Source of the DNA: Micromonospora nigra
GTDB taxonomy: Bacteria; Actinomycetota; Actinomycetes; Mycobacteriales; Micromonosporaceae
Direction: 5' to 3'
Assembly (NCBI RefSeq): GCF_900091585.1
Contig: NZ_FMHT01000003.1
Span: 930,001 to 994,000 of the forward strand
DNA length: 64,000 nucleotides
Shown here: positions 46,701 to 57,528 of the stretch, piece by piece
Layout of the letters: every line of letters starts with the position of its first letter
How positions within the stretch are numbered: the first letter of the stretch is position 1
Program-made: the position numbers and the translations under genes
Notes under the pieces: model-generated
Database searches by the model: none
What the model was told of the DNA's origin: nothing
Seen by the model: only the letters and a program-made list of their open reading frames with translations

Positions 46701-47471
46701 ATGAGTGAGGCGAGTGTCGCCGTCCACGCCGACGCCGACCTGCTGGCGCAGGCCGTGGCGGCCCGACTGCTGGTCAAGGTGCTCGACGCGCAGGCGGAGC
46801 GGGGGCAGGCGTCGGTGGTGCTGACCGGCGGGCGGATCGCGGCGGCCGTCCACCGGGCGGTGGCCGCCCTGCCGGCCCGTGACGCGGTCGACTGGTCCCG
46901 CGTCGACGTCTGGTGGGGCGACGAGCGGTTCCTGCCCACCGGCGACCCGGAACGCAACGAGACCCAGGCCCGGGCGGCGCTGCTGGACGTCGTGCCGCTG
47001 GACCCGGCCCGGGTGCACGCCATGCCGGCCTCCGACGGCCCCGACGGCGCCGACCCGGAGGAGGCCGCCGCGCGGTACGCGGCCGAGCTGGCCGCCGCGG
47101 CCCGGCCGGGCACCGCCACGCTCCCCCACTTCGACGTGCTGATGCTCGGCATCGGCGAGGACGGGCACGTCGCCTCCGTCTTCCCCGAGCATCCGGTGCA
47201 CTACGACACCCGGCCGGTCAGCGCGGTGCGGGGCAGCCCGAAACCGCCGCCGGTGCGCACCACGCTCACCCTCCCGGCGATCAACACGGCCGAGGAGGTG
47301 TGGCTGGTAGCCGGTGGCGCCGACAAGGCCCGCGCGGTCGGGATGGCCCTCGCCGGAGCGGGGCCCGTGCAGGTGCCGGCGGCGGGTGTCCGGGGCACCA
47401 GCCGGACCCTGTGGTTGCTGGACCGGGCGGCGGCGGCCGACGTCCCCACCCGGTTGCGCAGCCTGCGCTGA
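46701..47471 (+). CDS. pgl: 6-phosphogluconolactonase
   Basis: 256 residues. Hydrolyses 6-phosphogluconolactone after Zwf. Motifs: VVLTGGRIAAAVHRAVAALP, DWSRVDVWWGDERFLPTGDP, HFDVLMLGIGEDGHVASVFP, RTTLTLPAINTAEEVWLVAG. ATG 46701, 109 nt after opcA. Last gene of the block; large inverted repeats follow. Confidence 0.96.
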   Translation: MSEASVAVHADADLLAQAVAARLLVKVLDAQAERGQASVVLTGGRIAAAVHRAVAALPARDAVDWSRVDVWWGDERFLPTGDPERNETQARAALLDVVPLDPARVHAMPASDGPDGADPEEAAARYAAELAAAARPGTATLPHFDVLMLGIGEDGHVASVFPEHPVHYDTRPVSAVRGSPKPPPVRTTLTLPAINTAEEVWLVAGGADKARAVGMALAGAGPVQVPAAGVRGTSRTLWLLDRAAAADVPTRLRSLR

Positions 47472-47538
47472 AGCCCTCCGGTGCCACCGCCGCGCCCGAC
47501 GGGCCGACCAACGGCGGGACCGCTGGCGCCGACAACAT

Positions 47539-47595
47539 GCGGCAAGTTGCGGTGTCCGGAGCCGGGGACACCGCGACTTGCCGCAACTTGCGGCA
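47539..47595. terminator. Large composite inverted repeat (bidirectional terminator or REP-like) after pgl
   Basis: 19-bp arms (47539-47557 and 47566-47584, one mismatch) starting GCGGCAAGTTGCGG. The right arm also forms a second palindrome TGCCGCAA-C-TTGCGGCA (47579-47595). The two structures are mutually exclusive. It lies between convergent pgl and rbpA. Confidence 0.7.
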
Positions 47596-47596
47596 G

Positions 47597-47654
47597 GGGC
47601 GAGACGGGGCGGCCGGGGGCGAGACGGGGCGGCAGGGACGGGACGGGGCGGCCG
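47597..47654. repeat. G-rich 20-bp tandem repeat
   Basis: About three decaying copies of GAGACGGGGCGGCCGGGGGC with a 20-bp period, rich in GGGG runs (possible G-quadruplex). Non-coding, between convergent genes. Confidence 0.6.
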
Positions 47655-47665
47655 GTCAGCGTGGG

Positions 47666-48010
47666 TCAGGAACGGCCCCGACGGCGGTGCAGGGCGGCGA
47701 GGGCCTCGGCGAGGATCGCCTCCCCCTCGGCCTGGGTGCGCCGCTCCTTCACGTACGCCAGATGGGTCTTGTAGGGCTCGGGGCGCGACCGGCCCGGCGG
47801 GTTCTGGGCGTCCTGCCCGGCGGGCAGACCGCAGCGCGGGCAGTCCCAGACGGGCGGAGCCTCCGCCTCGGCGGCGATGCTGATCTCGACCCGGTGGTCG
47901 TTGCGACACCAGTAGCTGACGGCCCGCCGGGGAGCCGGCTCGTAGCGCTGGGCGTGGCGGGCGGGTGCGGACCCGATCCGGGTGCCCCGGATGACATTGC
48001 CGTTCGGCAC
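47666..48010 (-). CDS. rbpA: RNA polymerase-binding protein RbpA
   Basis: 114 residues. Actinobacterial essential transcription factor that binds RNAP and the principal sigma factor and stabilises the open complex. N-terminal GNVIRGTRIGS, core Cys pairs YWCRNDH and WDCPRCGLPAGQDAQNPP, then the sigma-interacting PYKTHLAYVKERRTQAEGEA. GTG start behind AGGAG. Sits after secG as in other actinobacteria. Confidence 0.95.
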   Translation of the reverse strand: MPNGNVIRGTRIGSAPARHAQRYEPAPRRAVSYWCRNDHRVEISIAAEAEAPPVWDCPRCGLPAGQDAQNPPGRSRPEPYKTHLAYVKERRTQAEGEAILAEALAALHRRRGRS

Positions 48011-48172
48011 GGCGCTCGCTCCTGTCGTCGGAGGGGACCGCCGTCGGAGGGGGTGGCGGCGGGCGACGCGGTGCAGCGGAGAAAAGGACTGCGCGCGGCC
48101 CGTCAGTGACGGACCGCGCGCAGATTGTACGCTTCGGCGGGCACCCTCAGCTGCCCCCGGTGCGCGGAGTGT

Positions 48173-48427
48173 TCAGCTGCCCACCTGGAGTCGCAGCCAG
48201 AGCCCCAGCCCGACGATGCAGGCGAACCAGACGATACCCACCAGGACGGTGTAGCGGTCGAGGTTCTTCTCGGCCACCGACGACCCGGCCAGGCTGGAGC
48301 TGACGCCGCCGCCGAACATGCTCGACAACCCACCGCCCTTACCGCGGTGCAGCAGGATGAGCATGGTCAGGATGACGCTCGTGATGACCAGCAACACGAT
48401 CAACGTGTATGCGAACCAGATCGGCAT
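48173..48427 (-). CDS. secG: SecG protein-export subunit
   Basis: 84 residues, two membrane helices (about 4-26, YTLIVLLVITSVILTMLILL; about 58-80, YTVLVGIVWFACIVGLGLWL) flanking the conserved LHRGKGGGLSSMFGGGVSSS loop. Part of SecYEG. Confidence 0.94.
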   Translation of the reverse strand: MPIWFAYTLIVLLVITSVILTMLILLHRGKGGGLSSMFGGGVSSSLAGSSVAEKNLDRYTVLVGIVWFACIVGLGLWLRLQVGS

Positions 48428-48522
48428 GGCTGGGGTCAGTCCTCTCGTTACGATCCTCGCCCGGGCAGATCGGGCACCGTGGCACCGACCGACGGACGGG
48501 CGGGATCAAGGATAGCGAGCGA

Positions 48523-49314
48523 TCAGCGGGTGATGTGCTCCGGGAACCGGCAGATCTTCGCGAACTCCTCGGCGTCCAGGCTCGCGCCGCCCACCAGAGC
48601 CCCGTCCACGTCCGGCTGCGCCATGATCGCCGCCACGTTCGACGACTTCACCGAACCGCCGTAGAGGACCCGGACCTGGTCTGCGGTGCCCTGGTCGTAG
48701 TTCTCCGCCAGCCGCTGCCGTAGCGCCCCGCACACCTCCTGGGCGTCCTCGGGCGTCGCGGTCTTGCCGGTGCCGATCGCCCAGACCGGCTCGTACGCCA
48801 CCACGACCTTGGTCACCTGCTCGGCGGAGAGGCCCTTCAGGGCGCCGTCGAGCTGCTCGTTGCAGTGCGCCACCTGGTTGCCCTGCTCGCGGACGTCCAG
48901 CCCCTCCCCCACGCAGAGGATCGGGGTCAGGCCGTTGGCCAGCGCCGCCTGCACCTTGGCGCCGACCAGCGCGTCGTCCTCCCGGTGGTACTGCCGCCGC
49001 TCCGAGTGGCCGACCGCCACGTACGTGCAGCCGAGCTTGGCCAGCATCGAGCCGGAGATCTCGCCCGTGTACGCGCCCGAGGCGTGCGGGGACAGGTCCT
49101 GCGCGCCGTAGCCGATGAGCAGCTTGTCGCCGTCGACCGCCGTCTGCACGGTGCGCAGGTCGGTGAACGGGGGCAGCACCACCGTCTCGACGTCGGTGAG
49201 TTGCTTCTCGGTGAGGCTGGCCGCCAGCTTCTGCAGCAGCAGGTTGGCCTCGAGGTGGTTGCAGTTCATCTTCCAGTTGCCGGCCATCAGCGGCCGACGG
49301 GTGGCGCTCGCCAT
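48523..49314 (-). CDS. tpiA: Triosephosphate isomerase
   Basis: 263 residues, TIM barrel. Catalytic Lys in [13 protein letters not shown], His in [12 protein letters not shown], Glu in [20 protein letters not shown]; phosphate loop [15 protein letters not shown] overlaps the pgk stop. Confidence 0.97.
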   Translation of the reverse strand: MASATRRPLMAGNWKMNCNHLEANLLLQKLAASLTEKQLTDVETVVLPPFTDLRTVQTAVDGDKLLIGYGAQDLSPHASGAYTGEISGSMLAKLGCTYVAVGHSERRQYHREDDALVGAKVQAALANGLTPILCVGEGLDVREQGNQVAHCNEQLDGALKGLSAEQVTKVVVAYEPVWAIGTGKTATPEDAQEVCGALRQRLAENYDQGTADQVRVLYGGSVKSSNVAAIMAQPDVDGALVGGASLDAEEFAKICRFPEHITR

Positions 49315-50594
49315 CAGTTCTCCAGAGCCGCGATGCCGGGGAGGGTCTTGCCCTCCAGGTATTCCAGGGATGCCCCGCCACCGGTGGAGATGTGGCTGAA
49401 GGACTTCTCGTCCAGGCCCAGCGCCCGCACCGCGGCGGCGGAGTCGCCGCCACCGACCACGGTGAACGCGTCAGCGCCGGCGATGGCCTCGGCCACCCCG
49501 CGGGTGCCGTTGGCGAACGCCGCCATCTCGAACACGCCCATCGGGCCGTTCCAGAAGATCGTCCGCGCGCCGCCCGGCTCACCGGACGCGGTCTCCTTGA
49601 TGGCGGCGGCGAACGCGGCGACCGTCTGCGGACCGATGTCCAGCCCGATCCGCTTGCTGGGGATGCCGTCGGCCGGCACCACGTCGTGCGCGGCGTCCGG
49701 GGCGAACGCGTCCGCGGCCACCACGTCGACCGGGAGCATGATCTTGCCCTCGGCGCGCTCCAGCAGGTCGCGGCAGGTCTGGACCATCTCCTCCTCGAGC
49801 AGGGAGGAGCCCACCTCGTGGCCCTGGGCCTTGAGGAAGGTGAAGCACATGCCACCGCCGATGAGCAGCCGGTCGACCGTCGGCAGCAGGGCCTCGATCA
49901 CCGCCAGCTTGTCGGAGACCTTCGACCCGCCGAGCACCACCACGTACGGCCGCTCGGGAGAGGCGGTCAGCTTCGAGAGCACCTCCACCTCGCGCAGCAC
50001 GAGACGGCCGGCAAAGTGCGGCAGCCGGGCCGGCACGTCGTACACGCTGGCGTGCCTGCGGTGCACCGCGCCGAACGCGTCGTCGACGTACGCGTCGCCG
50101 AACGCGGCGAGCTGGTCGGCGAACGCACCGCGCTCGGACTCGTCCTTGCTGGTCTCGCCCTTGTTGAAGCGCAGGTTCTCCAGCAGGGCGACCTGGCCGT
50201 CGGCCAGGGCGTCCACCGTGGACCGGGCCGAGTCGCCGACGGTGTCGGTGGCGAAGTGCACCGGCGCGTCGAGCAGCTCACCGAGGCGCCCGGCGACCGG
50301 ACGGAGGCTGAACTGCGGGTCCGGAGCGCCCTTCGGGCGGCCCAGGTGCGAGAAGACGACCACCTTCGCACCGGCCTGCACCAGCGCGGTCAGCGTCGGC
50401 AGCACCGCGCGGATGCGGCCGTCGTCGGCGATCCTCGTTCCGTCCGGAGTGCCGCCCTGCGGCCCGGAGGCGGAACCATGATCGTTGATCGCTCCGGTCT
50501 GCTTGTCGAGCGGGACGTTCAGGTCGGCGCGCACCAGCACGCGCCGACCCGACACCCCCTCGGCGAGCAGGTCGTCGAGGGTACGGATGCTCAC
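49314..50594 (-). CDS. pgk: Phosphoglycerate kinase
   Basis: 426 residues. ADP/ATP phosphotransfer in glycolysis. [77 protein letters not shown]. An unusual insertion of about 18 residues (about 35-54, ending [16 protein letters not shown]) interrupts the conserved loop after NVPLD. Confidence 0.97.
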   Translation of the reverse strand: MSIRTLDDLLAEGVSGRRVLVRADLNVPLDKQTGAINDHGSASGPQGGTPDGTRIADDGRIRAVLPTLTALVQAGAKVVVFSHLGRPKGAPDPQFSLRPVAGRLGELLDAPVHFATDTVGDSARSTVDALADGQVALLENLRFNKGETSKDESERGAFADQLAAFGDAYVDDAFGAVHRRHASVYDVPARLPHFAGRLVLREVEVLSKLTASPERPYVVVLGGSKVSDKLAVIEALLPTVDRLLIGGGMCFTFLKAQGHEVGSSLLEEEMVQTCRDLLERAEGKIMLPVDVVAADAFAPDAAHDVVPADGIPSKRIGLDIGPQTVAAFAAAIKETASGEPGGARTIFWNGPMGVFEMAAFANGTRGVAEAIAGADAFTVVGGGDSAAAVRALGLDEKSFSHISTGGGASLEYLEGKTLPGIAALEN

Positions 50595-50646
50595 AGAGTC
50601 AGTCCTCCGTTCGTGACTGCGGGGCTCGCAGGCTCACTCCTCGCAC

Positions 50647-51846
<1,200 letters not shown>

Positions 51847-51918
51847 CTATCCGAGCATGCGGCAGCGCGCTGCGGCGGGTGGTGATCCCGCTCGCGTCGT
51901 ACAGCCGGCACCGCCCTA

Positions 51919-52899
51919 TCAGACCACGAGCATGTCGGGCGTGACGGCCGCTTCCGTATCCGGGATACCCAGGTCGCGGGCCCGCTTGTCGGCCAGCGCC
52001 AACAGCCGGCGGATCCGCCCGGCGATGGCATCCTTGGTCAGCGGCGGATCGGCCAGCGCGCCCAGCTCCTCCAGGGACGCCTGGCGGTGCTCCAGGCGCA
52101 GCCGGCCGGCCGAGGTCAGGTGGTTCGGTGCGTCGTCGGCCAGGATCTCCAGCGCCCGGGTCACCCGCGCGGCGGCGGCCACGGCGGCGCGGGCCGACCG
52201 GCGCAGGTTGGCGTCGTCGAAGTTGGCCAGCCGGTTCGCGGTGGCCCGCACCTCGCGGCGCACCCGGCGCTCCTCCCAGGCCAGCACGCTGGAGTGGGCC
52301 CCGATCCGGGTGAGCAGCGCCGCGATCGAGTCACCGTCCTTCACCACGACCCGGTCCACGCCGCGGACCTCGCGGTTCTTCGCGGTGATGCCCAGGCGGC
52401 GGGCAGCGCCGACCAGTGCCAGCGCCGCCTCCGGGCCCGGGCAGGTGATCTCCAGGGCGCTGGAGCGGCCCGGCTCGGTCAGCGAGCCGTGCGCCATGAA
52501 CGCGCCCCGCCACGCCGACACCGCACAGCACACGTTGGCCGCCACGACGTGCGGCGGCAGGCCCCGCACCGGTCGTCCCCGCACGTCCAGCAGCCCGGTC
52601 TGCCGGGCCAGGGCCTCACCGTCCTTGACCACCCGGACGATGAAGTGGCTGCCCTTACGCAGCCCGCCCGAGGCCAGCACGTGGATCTCGCTCGGGTAGC
52701 CGTAGACCTCCGCGACCTCCCGCCGCAGCCGCCGGGCGGCCGCCCCGGTGTCCAGTTCGGCCTCCACCACCACCCGGCCGGAGACGATGTGCAGCCCGCC
52801 GGCGAAGCGCAGCAACGCCGCCATCTCCGCCCGCCGGCAGCAGGGCTTGGGCACGTCGACCCGGCTCAGCTCGTCCTTGACCGCCGCCGTCATCGCCAT
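51919..52899 (-). CDS. whiA: WhiA sporulation regulator
   Basis: 326 residues. N-terminal LAGLIDADG-homing-endonuclease-like domain ([35 protein letters not shown]) and a C-terminal HTH ([37 protein letters not shown]). With WhiB it controls division and sporulation genes in filamentous actinobacteria by binding GACAC. Two GACAC sites occur in the 54 bp upstream, so autoregulation is likely. ATG 52899 (MAMTAAV). Confidence 0.96.
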   Translation of the reverse strand: MAMTAAVKDELSRVDVPKPCCRRAEMAALLRFAGGLHIVSGRVVVEAELDTGAAARRLRREVAEVYGYPSEIHVLASGGLRKGSHFIVRVVKDGEALARQTGLLDVRGRPVRGLPPHVVAANVCCAVSAWRGAFMAHGSLTEPGRSSALEITCPGPEAALALVGAARRLGITAKNREVRGVDRVVVKDGDSIAALLTRIGAHSSVLAWEERRVRREVRATANRLANFDDANLRRSARAAVAAAARVTRALEILADDAPNHLTSAGRLRLEHRQASLEELGALADPPLTKDAIAGRIRRLLALADKRARDLGIPDTEAAVTPDMLVV

Positions 52900-52928
52900 T
52901 GTGCGTCCTCTCACGGACCTGTTCCGGC

Positions 52929-52954
52929 GTGTCGCCGGAGATTACGTACGTGTC
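52929..52954 (-). promoter_or_regulatory. Two GACAC (WhiA-type) sites upstream of whiA
   Basis: GACAC on the minus strand at 52929-52933 and 52950-52954, 21 bp apart, in the short yvcK-whiA gap. GACAC is the published Streptomyces WhiA motif. Each pentamer alone is common by chance. Confidence 0.4.
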
Positions 52955-53943
52955 TAACGATCGGCGCCCAGGACGGGCACCAGTGCGGCGCCCAGGGCGG
53001 CCGGATCATGACGGGGCGTGCCGTCGGTCACCGCGACGGGGGCGAGGACCAGTCGGGCCCCCAGCGCCTGCGCCGCCCGCGCGACGGGCTCGAGTTCACC
53101 GACCGCCTTGACGTCGGCCAGCACGTGGTCGACCGTCAGCTCCGGCAGGTACCAGCGCAGGGCCGCCAGGTGGTCGGCCACCGACAGGCCGAGCGTCTCC
53201 TTCTCGGCCGCCAGGTTCAGCGTGACCAGCCGACGCGCCGGGCTGGCCAGGATCGCGGCGGCCAGCTGCGGAACCAGCAGGTGCGGCAGCACGCTCGTGT
53301 ACCAGCTACCCGGACCGAAGATCAACCAGTCGGCCGCGCCGATCGCCGCGAGCGCCTCCCCGCACGCGGCCGGCGTCCGCGGGGTCAACCGCAACGACTC
53401 GACCCGCCCGGTGGTCACGGCGACCTGGTGCTGGCCGCGTACGGTGCACAGCTCGTCGGGTCGGTCGGGGTCCGCGCCCCGCACCCGCGCCTCGATGCCG
53501 ACGGGCTGACGGGACATCGGCAGCACCCGACCCACCGTGCCGAGCATGGCCCCGGCGTGTTCCAGCGCCGCGACCGGGTCGCCGAGCAGCTCCATCAGCC
53601 CGCAGAGCACCAGGTTGCCCACCGCGTGCCCGGCCAGCCCGTCGCCGTGCCCGCCGTCGCTGTGCCCGCCGTCGCGGTGCACGGCCGCGAAGCGGTGCTG
53701 GAACAGGCCGGCGCTGCGCCGCGTCGCCGGGTGGTCCCCGGCCAGCGCGACCAGGGCCTGCCGCAGGTCGCCCGGGGGCAGTCCACCGCGCTCGGCGCGC
53801 AGCCGCCCGCTGGAGCCACCATCGTCACCGACGGTGACCACTGCGGTGATGTCCAGATCCAGTTCGGGAGCGCAGCGCCGCAACGCCCGCAGCGACGCCG
53901 ACAGCCCGTGCCCGCCCCCGAAGGCGACCACCCGGGTCGTCAC
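52954..53943 (-). CDS. yvcK: YvcK/CofD-like gluconeogenesis factor (UDP-sugar-binding)
   Basis: 329 residues. VVAFGGGHGLSASLRALRRC at the N-terminus, then TVGDDGGSSGRLRAERGGLP, NLVLCGLMELLGDPVAALEH, FGPGSWYTSVLPHLLVPQLA. Binds UDP-GlcNAc-like ligands and affects cell-wall synthesis and carbon use. GTG overlaps the rapZ stop (GTGA). Confidence 0.94.
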   Translation of the reverse strand: MTTRVVAFGGGHGLSASLRALRRCAPELDLDITAVVTVGDDGGSSGRLRAERGGLPPGDLRQALVALAGDHPATRRSAGLFQHRFAAVHRDGGHSDGGHGDGLAGHAVGNLVLCGLMELLGDPVAALEHAGAMLGTVGRVLPMSRQPVGIEARVRGADPDRPDELCTVRGQHQVAVTTGRVESLRLTPRTPAACGEALAAIGAADWLIFGPGSWYTSVLPHLLVPQLAAAILASPARRLVTLNLAAEKETLGLSVADHLAALRWYLPELTVDHVLADVKAVGELEPVARAAQALGARLVLAPVAVTDGTPRHDPAALGAALVPVLGADR

Positions 53944-54857
53944 TCCCGCCCCAGATCCCGGTGCTGGGCGTTGGCCGCGAGACCGCAGCGGCGCAGACGG
54001 GCGGCCAGTTCCTCAGCGATCGCCACGCTGCGGTGCTTGCCGCCGGTGCAGCCGACCGCCACGGTCAGGTAGCGCTTGCCCTCCCGCTCGAAGCCGGTGG
54101 TGGTGGCGTTGACCAGGTCCACGTACGCCTCGACGAAGGCGTCCGCGCCCTCCTGCCCCAGCACGTACGCGCTGACGCCCTCCTCCTGACCGGTGTGTTC
54201 CCGCAGCTCCGGCACCCAGTACGGGTTGGGCAGGAACCGGGCGTCGAGCACGAAGTCGGCGTCGGGCGGCAGGCCGTACTTGAAGCCGAAGGAGATCACG
54301 GTCAGCCGCAGCCGGCGGGCGTCCTCACCGCCGAACAGCTCCTCGATGCGCCGCCGCAGCTGGTTGACGTTGAGCTGACTGGTGTCGATGATCACGTCGG
54401 CCTGGTCGCGGGCCTCCTCCAGCAGCCCGCGCTCGACGGCGATGCCGTCGGCGAGCCGACCGTCGCCCTGCAACGGGTGCGACCGCCGGACGCTCTCGAA
54501 CCGACGGATCAGCACCTCGTCGTCGGCGTCGACGAACACCACCCGGGGGGAGTAGCCGCGGTCCTTGAGCTCCCGGATCGCGCCGGCCAGGTCGGTGGAG
54601 AAGGCGCGGGAGCGGACGTCGAGCACCATCGCCGTGCGGCGGGCGGCCCCGCCGGCCTTCACGGCCAGCTCCGCCATGTCCAGCAGGAGGGCCTGCGGCA
54701 GGTTGTCGACCACGTAGAAGCCGACGTTCTCCAGCGCCCGGGCCACCGTGCTGCGCCCGCCGCCGGACAGTCCGGTCACCACGACCAGAGTGGTGTCCGG
54801 TTCGGCCGGCAGACCCGCCGGGGCGGCGTGCTGCCCGTTCGTGTGCGCCTCGCTCAC
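53940..54857 (-). CDS. rapZ: RapZ/YvcJ nucleotide-binding protein
   Basis: 305 residues from GTG 54857 (VSEAHTNGQHAAPAGLPAEP), which has GGGGG 6 nt upstream; ATG 54875 is the alternative. P-loop VTGLSGGGRSTVARALE, DNLPQALL, and the C-terminal sequence SFGFKYGLPPDADFVLDARF, CTGGKHRSVAIAEELAARL. Gram-positive members hydrolyse nucleotides and are linked to yvcK and whiA in operon. First gene of the rapZ-yvcK-whiA-gapA-pgk-tpiA-secG-rbpA series. Confidence 0.94.
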   Translation of the reverse strand: MSEAHTNGQHAAPAGLPAEPDTTLVVVTGLSGGGRSTVARALENVGFYVVDNLPQALLLDMAELAVKAGGAARRTAMVLDVRSRAFSTDLAGAIRELKDRGYSPRVVFVDADDEVLIRRFESVRRSHPLQGDGRLADGIAVERGLLEEARDQADVIIDTSQLNVNQLRRRIEELFGGEDARRLRLTVISFGFKYGLPPDADFVLDARFLPNPYWVPELREHTGQEEGVSAYVLGQEGADAFVEAYVDLVNATTTGFEREGKRYLTVAVGCTGGKHRSVAIAEELAARLRRCGLAANAQHRDLGRE

Positions 54858-55053
54858 CCAGTACCCCCAAGACATGCCGCCGCGACCGGTCGCCCCCGGC
54901 CACGGGCGTCGAACAGCGACTCTAACCCGCCGGGCCGGCCGGGCGGCGGCTGCGCCCGCCCGGCCGGTCGCCGCAGGTCGGCCGCGTCGCGCCCCCCGAC
55001 TGCCACAAGCTGTCAACGATCGGTGACCCGTCGAGATCGTGGCCGTCATGGCG

Positions 55054-55076
55054 GTGTCGGGGACAGCTCGTAGAAT
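55054..55076 (+). promoter_or_regulatory. PafBC/RecA-NDp-type DNA-damage promoter of recQ
   Basis: GTGTCGGGG (55054-55062), 8 nt, then TAGAAT (55071-55076), 6 nt before the ATG. It fits the published tTGTCRgtg-N8-TAnnaT motif at 7 of 9 upstream positions, with exact spacing and a full -10. Leaderless start. Confidence 0.6.
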
Positions 55077-55082
55077 CCCGGG

Positions 55083-56918
55083 ATGCCCTCCCCCACCGCA
55101 CCGGCCGTCGGGGCCGCGCTGGACGTGTTGCGCCGGGTCTTCGGCTACGACGCCTTCCGTGGCTTCCAGCAGGAGGTCATCGAGCACGTCGCGGCCGGCG
55201 GCGACGCGCTGGTGCTGATGCCCACCGGCGGCGGCAAGTCGCTGTGCTACCAGATCCCGGCGCTGGTCCGCGACGGCGTCGCGGTGGTGGTCTCCCCGCT
55301 GATCGCGCTCATGCAGGACCAGGTCGACGCCCTGACCGCCGTGGGCGCGCGGGCCGGCTTCCTCAACTCCACCCAGGACCCCGCCGCCCGCCGCGCGGTC
55401 GAGGCGGCGTTCCTGGCCGGCGAGCTGGACCTGCTCTACCTCGCCCCGGAGGCCCTGGGCACCCGGTCGGCCCAGCAGCTGCTCGACCGGGGGCGGATCA
55501 GTCTGTTCGCCATCGACGAGGCGCACTGCGTGTCGCAGTGGGGGCACGACTTCCGCCCCGACTACCTGGCCCTGTCGATGCTGCACGAACGTTGGCCCGG
55601 GGTGCCGCGCATCGCGCTGACCGCCACCGCCACCAGCGCCACCCGCACCGAGATCGCCACCCGGCTCAGCCTCACCGACGCGCGGCACTTCGTGGCCAGC
55701 TTCGACCGGCCCAACATCCAGTACCGGATCGTGTCGAAGCGGGAGCCCCGCAAGCAGCTGCTCGCCCTGCTGCGCGACGAGCACCCCGGCGACGCCGGCA
55801 TCGTCTACTGCCTGTCCCGGGCCTCGGTCGACAAGACCGCCGAGTTCCTCGTCGCCAACGGCATCGACGCGCTGCCCTACCACGCGGGTCTGGACGCGAC
55901 GACCCGCGCCGCCAACCAGCAGCGGTTCCTGCGCTCCGACGGCCTGGTGATGGTGGCGACCATCGCCTTCGGGATGGGCATCGACAAGCCCGACGTACGC
56001 TTCGTCGCCCACCTCGACCTGCCCAAGTCCGTCGAGGGCTACTACCAGGAGACCGGCCGCGCCGGCCGCGACGGGCTGCCGTCGACGGCCTGGCTCGCGT
56101 ACGGGCTCCAGGACGTGGTGCAGCAACGCAAGATGATCGAGACGTCGGAGGGCGACCTGGCCCACCGCCGCAACCTCGCCGCCCACCTCGACGCGATGCT
56201 GGCGCTGTGCGAGACCGTCCGCTGCCGCCGGGTCCAGCTGCTGGACTACTTCGGCGAACGCCTCGACTCGCCCTGCGGCAACTGCGACACCTGCCTCGAT
56301 CCGCCGCAGTCCTGGGACGGCACGGTCGCCGCGCAGAAGCTGCTGTCGACCGTGTTCCGGCTCGACCGCGAACGCAACCAGCGCTTCGGCGCCGGGCAGT
56401 GCGTCGACATCCTGCTCGGCCGGCGCACCGACAAGGTCACCCAGTTCGGCCACGACTCGCTGACCGTGTTCGGCATCGGCACCGAACTCGGTGAGGCGGA
56501 GTGGCGCGGCGTGGTGCGCCAACTGCTGGCCGAGGGGCTGCTCGCCGTCGAGGGCGACTACGGCACCCTGGCGCTCACCGACGCCAGCGCGGAGGTGCTG
56601 GGCCGCCGCCGCACGGTCATGATGCGCCGCGAGCCCGAGCGCCCGGCGCGGACCGCCAAGCCCCGTGGCGCGGCCACCGTCGTGGCGGAACTGCCGGCGG
56701 AGGCGGCCGGCGTGTTCGAGCGCCTGCGCGCGTGGCGGGCGGCCACCGCCAAGGAACAGGGCGTTCCCGCGTACGTGATCTTCCACGACGCCACGCTGCG
56801 ACAGATCGCCACCGACGCACCGGGTTCGCTGACCGAGCTGTCCCGGGTCGGTGGGGTGGGCGAGAACAAGCTGGCGAAGTACGGCGAGCAGATCCTGGGC
56901 GTACTCGCGGAGGGCTGA
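55083..56918 (+). CDS. recQ: ATP-dependent DNA helicase RecQ
   Basis: 611 residues. Helicase motifs [16 protein letters not shown] (Walker A), [20 protein letters not shown] (DEAH box plus aromatic loop), [18 protein letters not shown]. The RQC zinc site has Cys in [13 protein letters not shown] and PCGNCDTC. C-terminal HRDC domain (about 535-605, [20 protein letters not shown]). Full-length. ATG 55083, 6 nt behind a TAGAAT -10. Confidence 0.96.
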   Translation: MPSPTAPAVGAALDVLRRVFGYDAFRGFQQEVIEHVAAGGDALVLMPTGGGKSLCYQIPALVRDGVAVVVSPLIALMQDQVDALTAVGARAGFLNSTQDPAARRAVEAAFLAGELDLLYLAPEALGTRSAQQLLDRGRISLFAIDEAHCVSQWGHDFRPDYLALSMLHERWPGVPRIALTATATSATRTEIATRLSLTDARHFVASFDRPNIQYRIVSKREPRKQLLALLRDEHPGDAGIVYCLSRASVDKTAEFLVANGIDALPYHAGLDATTRAANQQRFLRSDGLVMVATIAFGMGIDKPDVRFVAHLDLPKSVEGYYQETGRAGRDGLPSTAWLAYGLQDVVQQRKMIETSEGDLAHRRNLAAHLDAMLALCETVRCRRVQLLDYFGERLDSPCGNCDTCLDPPQSWDGTVAAQKLLSTVFRLDRERNQRFGAGQCVDILLGRRTDKVTQFGHDSLTVFGIGTELGEAEWRGVVRQLLAEGLLAVEGDYGTLALTDASAEVLGRRRTVMMRREPERPARTAKPRGAATVVAELPAEAAGVFERLRAWRAATAKEQGVPAYVIFHDATLRQIATDAPGSLTELSRVGGVGENKLAKYGEQILGVLAEG

Positions 56919-57528
56919 ACGGCCCACCGTGGCCGGGGTCACGAACGTTGCCGACGGGCACGCCGCCGGACCGACGGGCTCGGCCGACCGTGGCACGGAG
57001 GACGAGAGACGACCGGGCTGGCGGTGTTCGGTCCCGCACGCCTCTATCGAGCTGCACCGGCTGCGCTCTCAGCGGGTTAGCCGGGCAGGCGAGGCGTGTC
57101 CGACAACGCCGACACCCACCCGCTCCGTCTACGCCATCAGCTCGGGAGGATCGGCGGCAACGCCCCCAGGCCAACGCCCGCAGGCGAGCCGACCTGCGGG
57201 CGAACCAGCCTGCGGGCGAACCAGCCTGCGGGCGAGCCAGCCGGGCCTGCGGGGGCCGGCCCGGCCTGCGGGCGAGCCGGCCGCGACATTCGCCATCCTG
57301 GCCTGTCCCACGACCTGCGGCCCAGAACCGACGGGCGCACGGCTTGCCCACGACCAGCCCAAGACTTGCGGCACCTCGGCCCATCGGGCGGCGCAGATAC
57401 CGCAGGTTGCCGAAATTGGGGCGGGGTTACCTCCCGCCGGGGTGCGCAGCCGACCATCGTCGACCTGGTCAGCCAACTGGTGAGCCCGCGCCCGGGCCGA
57501 CCGGAGGACGACCCCCGAGGCCGGCGCC
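56919..57528. other. 610-bp gap between recQ and uvrC (convergent) with tandem repeats
   Basis: No gene I can support; open frames here are GC-rich shadows. It contains the 16-bp tandem repeat (57193-57240) with looser copies around it. Longest stretch without a gene in the window. Confidence 0.6.
57193..57240. repeat. 16-bp tandem repeat, three copies
   Basis: CCTGCGGGCGAACCAG at 57193 and 57209, and CCTGCGGGCGAGCCAG at 57225. Decayed copies follow to about 57282. The unit is not a multiple of three and there are no spacers. Confidence 0.9.

Noticed and set aside
57193..57282. Short repeats suggesting a CRISPR array
   Set aside because: The units are directly adjacent with no spacers and there are no cas genes.
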